Below, piece by piece: positions 20,191-29,073 of a DNA stretch of 64,000 nt. The stretch's first letter is position 1; the number at the start of each line of letters is the position of its first letter. The notes below the pieces were generated by a model that worked only from the letters and a program-made list of their open reading frames with translations, was not told the origin of the DNA and did not search any database. The stretch covers positions 62,001-126,000 of the forward strand of contig OZ025846.1 in NCBI GenBank assembly GCA_964019425.1. The letters run 5' to 3'. The DNA is from Flectonema sp. DT1601. Lineage: Eukaryota > Euglenozoa > Diplonemea > Diplonemida > Diplonemidae. The position numbers and the translations under genes are program-made.

Positions 20191-20279
20191 CCACTGTAAC
20201 CTTGCCGCGGTTTTAAGAGTGTGTGAGCGAACATCTTCTTTTCTGAAAAAATAAAAGATAAATTAAATTCCTTCAAATA

Positions 20280-20330
20280 GTCAGAATATGAGTTTATTAT
20301 AAAAAAGTGCACCAAATTAAAATATACAAA
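20280..20330 (+). repeat. Dispersed AT-rich repeat, copy 2
   Basis: Close match to 8062-8110, same orientation (AGAATATGAGTTTATTATAA followed by AAAAGTGCACC). Confidence 0.6.
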
Positions 20331-20396
20331 ATTAAAAACGGGATAAAACAATTACACTGATAATAAACTAAAGCACTCGTAGAGCATTAAATATTA

Positions 20397-20735
20397 CTAG
20401 GTTGGCAGCAGCCATTTTTTTGAATCGAACCACACTGGTTCGATCCGAGTAAATTTAGAAGACCTAATCTTCTCCAGGAATGAATTAAAATGTTGGTTTT
20501 TATTTTTATCGGAATTCAAGAAACAGTATAACTCCAAGTCCCACAAGTGGTAGTAGACCTTTTCAATTTTATTTGCGTTATAAACTTCTGAGATCAGTTT
20601 TCTGACTACCTCCTTACACTTTGAATCAAGTGTGGAAACAGCGGAATGAACGGACAAATATTTGACTAGGCGCTGAAAATAAAACAAGGGGAACAACGCA
20701 CACACACTAAAAACAACATTTATGATTTCTGTCAT
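20397..20735 (-). CDS. Hypothetical 112-aa ORF overlapping the LRR remnant
   Basis: The ATG overlaps the stop of the LRR frame by four bases. It opens MTEIINVVFSVCALFPLFYF (one hydrophobic segment), then a basic helical region (KCKEVVRKLISEVYNANK). No family is recognised. It may be a former downstream exon or an unrelated short gene. Codon use looks like coding DNA but homology is not visible. Confidence 0.35.
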   Translation of the reverse strand: MTEIINVVFSVCALFPLFYFQRLVKYLSVHSAVSTLDSKCKEVVRKLISEVYNANKIEKVYYHLWDLELYCFLNSDKNKNQHFNSFLEKIRSSKFTRIEPVWFDSKKWLLPT

Positions 20736-21236
20736 TTCAAATTCGCTACGCTCGTATGCAGTTTATCTCTCTTAATGGATGAGCAACCTTTTAGGAAATT
20801 ACTTCCAACGAATTCCACATTCACGAGGGTTAAATCCAAGTAAGTAAGTGATGAACAATTACTTAGAAAAGAGTCTCCCACAATTGAAAGATTACTGAGA
20901 CTTGATAAGTCCAGTGATGTGAGGGATGAACAATTACTTAGAAAATACTTTCCCACAGTTGAAAGATTGCTGAGACTTGATAAGTCCACAGATGTGAGGG
21001 ATGAACAATTACTTAGAAAATACTTTCCCACAGTTGAAAGATTGCTGAGACTTGATTAGTCCACAGATTTGAGGGATGAACAATAACTTAGAAAAGAGTC
21101 TCCACAGTTGAAAGATTGCTGAGACTTGATAAGTCCAGTGATGTGAGGGATGAACAATTACTTAGAAAATACTTTCCCACAGTTGAAAGATTGCTGAGAC
21201 TTGATTAGTCCACAGATTTGAGGGATGAACAATAAC
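20732..21236 (-). pseudogene. Broken 3' end of the ubiquitin-like/LRR gene
   Basis: This continues the same 25-residue LRR array as the gene at 21237-23108 but is cut off by changes. A GGACTTATC to GGACTAATC change gives a stop in two repeat units (near 21057 and 21206), and a CCC to CC one-base loss recurs (near 21101 and 21251). The same pair of lesions occurs in two adjacent blocks about 150 bp apart, so the damaged unit itself was duplicated. The last open piece (20732-21031, 99 codons) ends with a capping LRR that has diverged (VEFVGSNFLKGCSSIKR). Confidence 0.7.
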
Positions 21237-22625
21237 TTAGAAAAGAGTCTCCACAGTTGAAAGATTGCTGAGACTTGATAAGTCCAGTGATGTGAGGGAT
21301 GAACAATTACTTAGAAAATAGTTTCCCACAGTTGAAAGATTGCTGAGACTTGATAAGTCCACAGATGTGAGGGATGAACAACCACTTAGAAAATGGTTTC
21401 CCACAGTTGAAAGATTGCTGAGACTTGATAAGTCCACAGATGTGAGGGATGAACAATTACTTAGAAAATACTTTCCCACAGTTGAAAGATTGCTGAGACT
21501 TGATAAGTCCACAGATGTGAGGGATGAACAACCACCTAGAAAATAGTCTCCCACAGTTGAAACGTTGCTGAGACTTGATAAGTCCACAGATGTGAGGGAT
21601 GAACAATTACTTAGAAAATAGTTTCCCACAGTTGAAAGATTGCTGAGACTTGATAAGTCCACAGATGTGAGGGATGAACAATTACGTAGACAAGAGTACC
21701 CCATAGTTGAAAGATTGCTGAGACTTGATAAGTCCACAGATGTGAGGGATGAACAATTACGTAGAAAATAGTTTCCCACAGTTGAAAGATTGCTGAGACT
21801 TGATAAGTCCACAGATGTGAGGGATGAACAATTATTTAGAAAATAGTTTCCCACAGTTGAAAGGTTGCTGAGACTTGATAAGTCCACAGATGTGAGGGAT
21901 GAACAATCACTTAGAAAATAGTCTCCCACAGTTGAAAGGTTGCTGAGACTTGATAAGTCCAGTGATGTGAGGGATGAACAATTACGTAGACAAGAGTACT
22001 CCATAGTTGAAAGATTGCTGAGACTTGATAAGTCCACAGATGTGAGGGATGAACAATTACTTAGAAAAGAGTATCCCACAGTTGAAAGGTTGCTGAGACT
22101 TGATAAGTCCACAGATTTGAGGGATGAACAATAACTTAGAAAATAGTCTTCCACAGTTGAAAGATTGCTGAGACTTGATAAGTCCACAGATGTGAGGGAT
22201 GAACAATTACTTAGAAAATAGTTTTCCACAGTTGAAAGGTTGCTGAGACTTGATAAGTCCACAGATGTGAGGGATGAACAATTACTTAGACAAGAGTACC
22301 CCATAGTTGAAAGATTGCTGAGACTTGATAAGTCCACAGATGTGAGGGATGAACAATAACTTAGAAAATCGTTTCCCACAGTTGAAAGATTGCTGAGACT
22401 TGATGAGTCCACAGATGTGAGGGATGAACAATCACTTAGAAAATGGTCTCCCACAGTTGAAAGGTTGCTGAGACTTGATAAGTCCACAGATTTGAGGGAT
22501 GAACAATTACGTAGACAAGAGTACCCCATAGTTGAAAGATTGCTAAGACTTGATAAGTCTACGGATGACAGTGAATTGCAATTTTTGAGGAAATCATTAC
22601 CAACAGATGTGACGTATTGAAGACC
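20820..22625 (-). repeat. 75-bp tandem array encoding 25-residue LRRs (~24 units)
   Basis: On the plus strand the unit core GATTGCTGAGACTTGATAAG recurs every 75 bp. Units are highly similar, differing mainly at the segment encoding the variable loop (YFLSNC, SCLRNC, HFLSGC). Confidence 0.92.
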
Positions 22626-23108
22626 AGGCAGACTGACCTTTATAACCTTACGAGATGAGGATAAGAAATCATCCGAAACGGTCGTGACTGAGGGTTCAGA
22701 GTTGCTGAATGAGATGTTCGTAACATCATCCGAGAACCACTCATCACCGTAATTAAACTGAAGACAGCCATCCACAGCGAATGTGGGAGTATCAAGGCAG
22801 AAAAACCCGTCCTGATCCCGTTTTCCTCGTAGGAATGCATTCGCTCTCTTTGCAGCATCTGTGAACCATTCCAATCCAAACAAGCGCACCACCGATGCAT
22901 CCAACAGCGAGCCGTCCTCCACTCCGTACGACACCAGTCGACTACCTGCTCGAAGCCGCGATCCTGCGAGAGAGAGCTCAAGAAAGTCAGCATCGGTACC
23001 CCACTCATCAGCTGCAACCTGCAATGCATCCTTCACGAGCGACTCTCCAGAAGCTGTGAAAACAACGTCAGGAAATCCAGTGTCTTGGAACGTAACTGAA
23101 AGTTGCAT
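21237..23108 (-). CDS. Ubiquitin-like domain + BspA-type leucine-rich repeat protein
   Basis: 623 codons from the ATG at 23108. Residues 1-75 (MQLSVTFQDTGFPDVVFTA...) have the length and strand pattern of a ubiquitin-like fold and align with the first 75 residues of the gene at 36990-37961. A linker follows (~80-150), then about 20 LRRs of 25 residues with consensus LTSVDLSSLSNLSTVGNYFL, the BspA/TpLRR type with a Cys-Ser-Ser turn. Such repeats are common on surface or scaffold proteins in Trichomonas, Entamoeba and other protists. There is no signal peptide, so an intracellular role is more likely. The frame closes at 21237 after a one-base loss and repeats continue beyond (see 20732-21236), so this copy is truncated or decaying. 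Confidence 0.85.
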   Translation of the reverse strand: MQLSVTFQDTGFPDVVFTASGESLVKDALQVAADEWGTDADFLELSLAGSRLRAGSRLVSYGVEDGSLLDASVVRLFGLEWFTDAAKRANAFLRGKRDQDGFFCLDTPTFAVDGCLQFNYGDEWFSDDVTNISFSNSEPSVTTVSDDFLSSSRKVIKVSLPGLQYVTSVGNDFLKNCNSLSSVDLSSLSNLSTMGYSCLRNCSSLKSVDLSSLSNLSTVGDHFLSDCSSLTSVDSSSLSNLSTVGNDFLSYCSSLTSVDLSSLSNLSTMGYSCLSNCSSLTSVDLSSLSNLSTVENYFLSNCSSLTSVDLSSLSNLSTVEDYFLSYCSSLKSVDLSSLSNLSTVGYSFLSNCSSLTSVDLSSLSNLSTMEYSCLRNCSSLTSLDLSSLSNLSTVGDYFLSDCSSLTSVDLSSLSNLSTVGNYFLNNCSSLTSVDLSSLSNLSTVGNYFLRNCSSLTSVDLSSLSNLSTMGYSCLRNCSSLTSVDLSSLSNLSTVGNYFLSNCSSLTSVDLSSLSNVSTVGDYFLGGCSSLTSVDLSSLSNLSTVGKYFLSNCSSLTSVDLSSLSNLSTVGNHFLSGCSSLTSVDLSSLSNLSTVGNYFLSNCSSLTSLDLSSLSNLSTVETLF

Positions 23109-23312
23109 ATTAACCTACGAAATGTGATGATGAATGGCTTAGAGTATGATGAGATTAATAAATGTTTAAAATATATTTCTTCAAACAAACTTCTTTTTTT
23201 TTGTTGCACAATTTAGTCCCAACCTACATCCATGATGTGTTTAACAAACATCCTGTTATATGACAAAAATACGAATTTCTCATCTCTTAATAAGCAGAAT
23301 TGTCGCACATAT

Positions 23313-23590
23313 CGATAAACCTGTTGTGAATGATTTATAAAATATTTCCAAACGTAACAACAGATAACCCAAGCCACCATCCAATCACCCACTATAACCT
23401 AGCCCGTTTTCATGCTAGCATATTAATACAACAAGAATTATAAATTTTATTCAGAAAAACAAAAATAACTTTGCGCGAGCGAATGCGAGCCTGGACTGGT
23501 ACTCTAATTTTTATATTATTACCAGTATTGGGGATTTTCTGGGTTGTAAGGAAATCGGGGGCTACCATGGGCTTTTTTATATTATTACCA
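23313..23590. repeat. Direct repeat flanking the LRR gene, right copy
   Basis: Same-orientation match to 19884-20190 (ATAAACCTGTTGTGAATGAT, GCTAGCATATTAATA, TTTTATTCAGAAAAACA, GCGAGCCTGGAC, TTACCAGTATTGGGGATTTT). The two copies bracket the whole LRR locus. Confidence 0.75.
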
Positions 23591-23811
23591 GTAGATCCAC
23601 AAGAACTGGTTGACAATAAAGTGACAGGAAGTTGCTACGCTTGCAAAGAACACACGTACTTGTTAAGAAAATAAAATAAAAAAGATAGGGCAAACTAGCG
23701 TTTACTACACAAATAGTTTCAGAACGGGCGTTTATTACAAAATCCAAAATGGCTGGGGGACCCGAAAACCCATATACGGGATGCATCGAGACCCCCAGCT
23801 GTATTTAAGAG

Positions 23812-23889
23812 CGGATGTGGTTCAGAGGTGGGAGCACTGACTTTGGATACCGGACGCCCAGGCTCAATCCCGACCAACGTCATTTTTTT
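23812..23889 (+). repeat. tRNA-like segment (SINE head or tRNA relic)
   Basis: It contains an A-box-like TGGTTCAGAGGTGGGAGCA and, 33 nt downstream, a B-box-like GGCTCAATCCC, followed by T9. The spacing fits a Pol III internal promoter. Acceptor and T stems do not pair well, so it is not called as a functional tRNA. Confidence 0.4.
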
Positions 23890-23919
23890 TTCACCGGATT
23901 TTTTCACCCCAGAACGGGG

Positions 23920-24046
23920 TATTAAGCTGGGAAGAGTGCAAGGGGGGGGAGCCCCTAATAAAAGCCAACCTCCCCCGTACAAAGTCCAACCTCAAAAAAC
24001 AAATTTGCTACTAATGGATATTAAGCTGGGAAGAGTGCAAGGGGGG
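23920..24046 (+). repeat. Short direct repeat pair
   Basis: TATTAAGCTGGGAAGAGTGC with its following AAGGGGGG occurs at about 23920 and again at about 24019, about 99 bp apart. Confidence 0.7.
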
Positions 24047-24082
24047 CTTGCGTTCCGCCAAGTTCTTGGCGGAACGCAAGCC
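24045..24082. other. Perfect 18-bp hairpin
   Basis: GGCTTGCGTTCCGCCAAG is followed by TT and its exact reverse complement. It is GC-rich in AT-rich surroundings and immediately follows the second short direct repeat, so it may be the end of a small mobile element or a recombination site. Confidence 0.75.
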
Positions 24083-25745
24083 AATACAAGTACTCAATGA
24101 TAAATACTAATCCCAGACCTGGAAGGGACAGATCGAGGATTAAAGAATCACTTTCATAGGACTTGGTGCTGCTACTCAGAAATCAGAAAACCCTTCTTAC
24201 GAACACAAAACATTTTTGCCATTTCACAGTCGCTGAGACCAATTTAACCTAAAAGAGACAACTTGGGTTTGGTTTAGTTTCAGCGACGCAACTACAGAAA
24301 AAGGAAAAGGGGAGAAAAACATTGCACCGGGTCAATTTTATTTCCTTCTATTTTGTATTTTGTGTTATGTCCTTGTGTGTGGATGGGAAAAAATAAAATG
24401 ATACCACTGATACGAGTGAGAGACTACTCTACACTCACCCGGGAGGATAGAAAGATTTGTACTAAAAACCACTGTTTCTCCTGCACATTCGGCAAATTTG
24501 TAGCTGCCTTCCCATCACATCGGACCTCCTTCAGTCCACTAAACGGGTTCGGCGCTTGAGCCGGCTCGGGCTCGCGCTTCACTATCGCGTCATTAATGTT
24601 TTCATTCAAACTTTTCTAATTATTCAGAAAAATAAAGACTTCCAGACATCGTATGTCAAACTAAATAAGTTTTTCGTATTTTTAACCAAAGTACAAAGAA
24701 ATGCACCATTAATTTTAAGTTTTTTCGACCTGTGGAATCGAAAATGCAAACACTAGACCTCTTCTCTCACATAAATCATGTGTTCCCTGCTGCGGAAGTT
24801 GAATGCTGAAAGTGTTCATCACAAATATCAAACTAATAAAACTGGTGTTACAAAACTGCTCAGATATCACAGAGGGAAAATAATAATATTTACTTTCCTT
24901 CTCAGTATCTCATCTCATGAATGCATCACCAAGGCTGTAGATTATTAAAAAGAATATGTTTTTTATATTTTAATTGAAAACGATGACTACCATCTGTTCA
25001 CGAAACTGTGCAACTCCTTCCCAGATGACAGGGAACAAGCAGCAACATAGGCTTAAGATGAAAAATAAAAGGGTAATTAGGTGTGTGGGTTGTATACTTT
25101 CTTCTTCTTCTTTTTTTTTTTTTTAAATAAATGTCCCTCTACTATTTGATTGCATTCGTAGTGTGTGTCCCCTTTCGGTTGCTTGACCAATCTAACATTT
25201 AGTTATTATACAGTGAAATGAGATACTGCACTGTGCGTACCAACCCACCAGAAAGTCATTTTTCACGAAGAATTGTTAATTAAGGGTTTTGGGGCGAGTA
25301 GGGTACTTCGGGTTTGTGTATTCACATGTGAGAAGGGAACTCAGAATAATTATTATTATTTTTTTTTTTTTTTTTTTAATTTTTACGTAGCGCATCACAA
25401 TATGAATCCAAGGCGATTCGACTGAACACAGCTGTCAAACAGTTCATTTTGTGAACTTAAATAACCTTTATATAAAAAAGGCAACTCCGTGCTTTGACAC
25501 ACACAAAAAAAAAAAAAAAAAAAAGTTTTTTTCCTCCGTCTCTTCTCTTGTGTCTGACCTGTCGTAAGCGATATTTACTACCGCAGTTCTGTGAGTCTCA
25601 TCACGATGATGATAGTGTTGTAGATTTAATCATCATTTAACACTTCTTGTCCATCGTCTATTAGTTTTATAAGTTGGGCTCTGCGTGCTTCGAGTTCCTG
25701 TTTTTTTTATATATTAATTTATCGATTTTCGTGAAATAAATTATT
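24083..25745. other. Intergenic, no firm gene
   Basis: 1.66 kb of AT-rich DNA with T15 (25109), T18 (25361) and A21 (25504) runs. One weak minus-strand ORF is listed separately. Confidence 0.5.
24427..24609 (-). CDS. Possible small protein or first exon, 61 codons
   Basis: It starts MNENINDAIVKREPEPAQAP and reads PNPFSGLKEVRCDGKAATN, a soluble, proline-containing sequence unlike the homopolymer ORFs nearby. A GTACAA donor-like site follows QWFL. No homologue is recognised, and the call rests only on composition. Confidence 0.25.
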
Positions 25746-25749
25746 TAAA

Positions 25750-26031
25750 GTACACTTGTTGGGACCCGAAAGATGGTGAACTATGCCTGGATAGGACGAA
25801 GCCGGGGGAAACTCTGGTGGAGGTCCGTTGCGGTGTTGACATGCAAATCGCTCATCAACATAGTAGGGTCAGTCTAGATTAAATAAAATTGGGAGAGGAA
25901 TAGGGGCAGTGAACTTTTGGTTCAGGCCCTTCCCAACAAACAGGACGAAGACTTCTAAACTCAAAGATGAACCAAGGAGTTCAAACAAACAAATAACAGA
26001 GACACACTCCGAAGTTTCCCTCAGGAACCAT
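25750..26031 (+). rRNA. Orphan, degenerate nuclear LSU (28S) rRNA fragment
   Basis: From 25750 to about 25858 the plus strand closely follows the eukaryotic 28S segment containing GACCCGAAAGATGGTGAACT, CTATGCCTGGATAGG, GAAACTCTGGTGGAGGTCCG and GACATGCAAATCG. A further 20-nt piece of the same 28S region, CTCCGAAGTTTCCCTCAGGA, lies at 26007-26026, about 90 nt farther than in real 28S. Near 25951-25987 a weaker match (ACCAAGGAG context) resembles an upstream 28S piece, so the order may be scrambled. No complete rRNA gene is present. Confidence 0.82.
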
Positions 26032-26040
26032 AAAAGGAGT

Positions 26041-27889
26041 TTAAATAAAAAGAGGTAAATATGTAAATACCATCTGTACTTTGTTATCATGTTCTTCGTG
26101 GTCTTTTACTGTAGCAAGAAATTCTTTTGTTAGTTGTTGGAGGTCGACATCGTCTAGCCCGCAGATGTCTTTTTCTGTTGTTGTTGTTGTTTTTGATGTT
26201 GTTTTTCAAGAAAGAAAACCGGTTTAGATATATAAAAATAGAAATAAGTATACCTCTCTGCTGTGGGTTTGACTTCTTTCTGGCTTTTCCTTTGCGTTCT
26301 TTTGCTCTTTGGAGTAAGGCTCTGTCACGAGAAGACTCTCGTGAGAACATCGATTCGATGATATTCTTTTCATCATACTGAGCCTGAGATAGTCCTCCAC
26401 TTAACTCCAATAGAACAGTATTGCCATCAACACCACCAACTGCTACGTGTCGACCTTCAGCTGTACACTGAAGTGTGTTAAGTGAGAATTCAGACAACTG
26501 AACAGACAAAACTGGTGATGTTTGTCTGTACAGTAAATCCCATACATCCATAACACCATCCATTCTAGTTGTGATAATCACACCTGCTCTTGCTGGATGC
26601 CATGTTCCATTAGTTAAGTAAGCCTTATGATAGTACGTCGTAAACATTGGTGTTTTTAATAAAGCGTCTTCCGCAGTCCAGAGTCTTACAGTCCAATCAC
26701 CAACAGACATAAAATATTTACTACAATGTGGATTTCTCATAACACTGTAAACAGGACCATGATGACCAAAGTAACAATGACTTATTTTATCTTGTGCGGT
26801 TTTACCTTTTCGGTTGCACAGTAGGACGGTTCCTTGTTCAGTTCCGACCATGTATTTGGAAGGTCCTCCGACTTGGGCGTCGTAGTCTATGCAGATGCCT
26901 CCTAATATTCCTTTAGGACCTCCTTCATTGATCTTATCACTGGGTCGGAGTACTACTGTTTCGGATTCGATTGGTTTGCTTAGGGCTCTGATATCCCAAA
27001 CGAATGCTTGACCATCTGTTGAAACAGTTAGGAATTCACCACTTTTTGACATCAGCCATCGAAGATCCCAAACTGGATCTTTGTGACTGTCGTCGATAAT
27101 ACTTTTTGATTCGGGTACGACGGTTTTAGCTTCTGGTGTTCCAGCCTTCCTCGTATCCCAAAGTTGAACCACACCATTGTATGATCCTCCAGCTATAATA
27201 TGAGAGTCTTTTGGTGAATATTGTAAACAACATAGTGGAGATGATGGAATCAAATCAAGTTCTGGGCAGTTTGGATTATTAATATCCCACACGTGAGACT
27301 TGCAAGTCATTCCTTCTTGCGGACCTTGAAACTTCATTGAGCAGTAAGCTATTGCTAGTTTCTTTGCATCTGGAAGCCATGATAATCTCGATACGGTTCG
27401 TTTCACAGGAGATGGGTCTTGAAATACTGTGACTGATTTGGCACTGGGAGGACCAGATGCCAGATCTATAGTTGGTTCTACGAAGTATTCTTCAAAAATA
27501 TCGATTGCGTTATTCTGTTTTAAAACCTTCTCAACGTGTCGTTCAACTAATTCTCGTGCAGTCGCTACGTATGATTCTTCTCGTTCAACTTTTTTTCGAT
27601 ATTTTGTTTTGTCATCCAAATCCGTATAATCAATAGCAGCTGGCCATCCACCTTCAACATGAGCCTGTCCTTTTGGTCTGGTTTCTATCTGTGCTGTGTT
27701 TGTACCATATTCTGATAGCATTGGAACGTTTTCAATCTCTCTTTCATAAGGATCCATCAGAGTATATTCATCTTTTAACACTTGATTTGGTAAATTTTCA
27801 AACAGGTTCTCTGGTTCGTTATTTTGGAACTCGTCTGGCCTTCCGAACTCCCTCCTCACCTTTTGGTACATAAAGGATATTTCAGCCAT
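26041..27889 (-). CDS. DNAI2: Axonemal outer-arm dynein intermediate chain 2 (WD40)
   Basis: Exons 26254-27889 and 26041-26174, intron 79 bp (gtatac...caacag). The start MAEISFMYQKVRREFGRPDEF at 27889 matches the N-terminus of animal DNAI2 and Chlamydomonas IC69; the 18 upstream codons are excluded. Hallmarks are HVEGGWPAAIDYTD, KQNNAIDIFEEYF, PSAKSVTVFQDP, then seven WD-type blades (VQLWDTRKAGTPE, AFVWDIRALSKP, GTEQGTVLLCNRKGKT, FGHHGPVYSVMRNP, FMSVGDWTVRLW, TTRMDGVMDVWDLL). The chain docks the outer dynein arm to axonemal doublets, so the organism builds motile flagella. The spliced product is 589 aa. The last exon ends at a GTATTT sequence that could be another donor, so the final residues are uncertain. 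Confidence 0.95.
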
Positions 27890-28202
27890 TTTTCGTAGCT
27901 TTTTCTGGTCCCCCGCCCTGTTGAATAATGCAATAAGAAACAAAGAGACTTCTGTAATTCATTAATAATGTGCGTTGTGTTGCTTTGCTTTGTATCCTTT
28001 ATCTTCCTGTAGGGAAGATGGAAACGGTTTTTTATTAACCAGATAAATACGTATATTTAATAAAGTTGTAGGTTTTCAACAACGCATGAAGGATGAGTGA
28101 TTTTTCTGCCTTTGCTTATTTTTTTTCTCCATGTTATTTCCGAAATTTTTTTCTTTTTTTTTGAAAACTATTTTTCTTTTTCTTTTTTTATTTTTATTTT
28201 AT

Positions 28203-28234
<32 letters not shown>

Positions 28235-28897
28235 CTTGGTCTGATTCTTTTTTTTTTCTTTTTGGCGGAAAAAAGAAAAGAAAATAAACCTTTTTAAATC
28301 TCATCACTCAACGAAGGGGGCAATGGGAAAATGAACACACTAATCAGGCAGAACAGAAAAAAAAAAGAAAAAAAAAAAACAAGCATGAAAGCAAACAACC
28401 TCTTTCTCTTTTTCCCTTCCCACAGGATATTACGTATTTATAATGAAGCTTAACATACATGTGCCGATGTCACATTACCAAGTGATGAGTATGATAGATA
28501 AAAGTTAAGGTCAATACCACACTCTGAGAGATTACTGATTTTTACTATCAGAAAATAGTACTGTCTGACCCGCAATTAAATTAAGAAAGGATGGAGCCAT
28601 TACTTTTTAAAAAAAGTACACCGACAGACAACGAACTTGTGAATTGTTTTGTCTTAGCCTGTAGTGGCTTTAAGGATACCTTTCCTTTCCTTTTTCCTTT
28701 TTTTTTTTTTTTTTTTTAAATTTTCTCTCTTTCTTATAAAATTGGGGTTGGGAACACAACACAAAGAAAAGAAGAAAAAAAAAAAAGTAACCCCCTGAGG
28801 CTATTTACGATTTAATTTTTTTTTTTTTTTTTGAAAATAAATGCACTGCACCATCCAGGGTGGGAGCGATTGCATTCCAGCTGTCTACACTGGATGC

Positions 28898-28928
<31 letters not shown>

Positions 28929-29073
28929 CTTTTTTCCCCCCCTGAAAACCTTGTGATGGTTTATTTTGCTCAAATAAAACTTACTTTAAAAATAACAGAT
29001 CTACGAAAGAAGGGTAGTGGCGAAGTATACCCTTTGACATTAGGCGATTTCTTGTGGTGCTGTGAAGAAGTAC
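27890..29073. other. Intergenic, extreme T-rich tracts
   Basis: 28130-28265 is nearly pure T with a few A and C. Further T18, T20 and T24 runs lie at ~28700, 28817 and 28903. Plus-strand ORFs here are poly-Phe artefacts. No gene. Confidence 0.6.

Larger units (their letters stand above)
19542..20396. other. Intergenic, largely repeat
   Basis: A18 and an (ACT)n stretch lie near 19621-19650. The rest is mostly the left copy of the flanking repeat (19884-20190) and the short dispersed repeat (20280-20330). No gene is supported. Confidence 0.55.

Noticed and set aside
20820-22625. Regular 75-bp repeats as a CRISPR array
   Set aside because: There are no unrelated spacers; the whole 75 bp is repeated and encodes LRRs in a eukaryotic gene.
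23812-23889. Functional tRNA gene
   Set aside because: The A- and B-box spacing is right, but acceptor, anticodon and T stems do not pair.
28097-28297. Poly-Phe plus-strand ORF
   Set aside because: Product of T-rich low-complexity DNA with no conserved residues.
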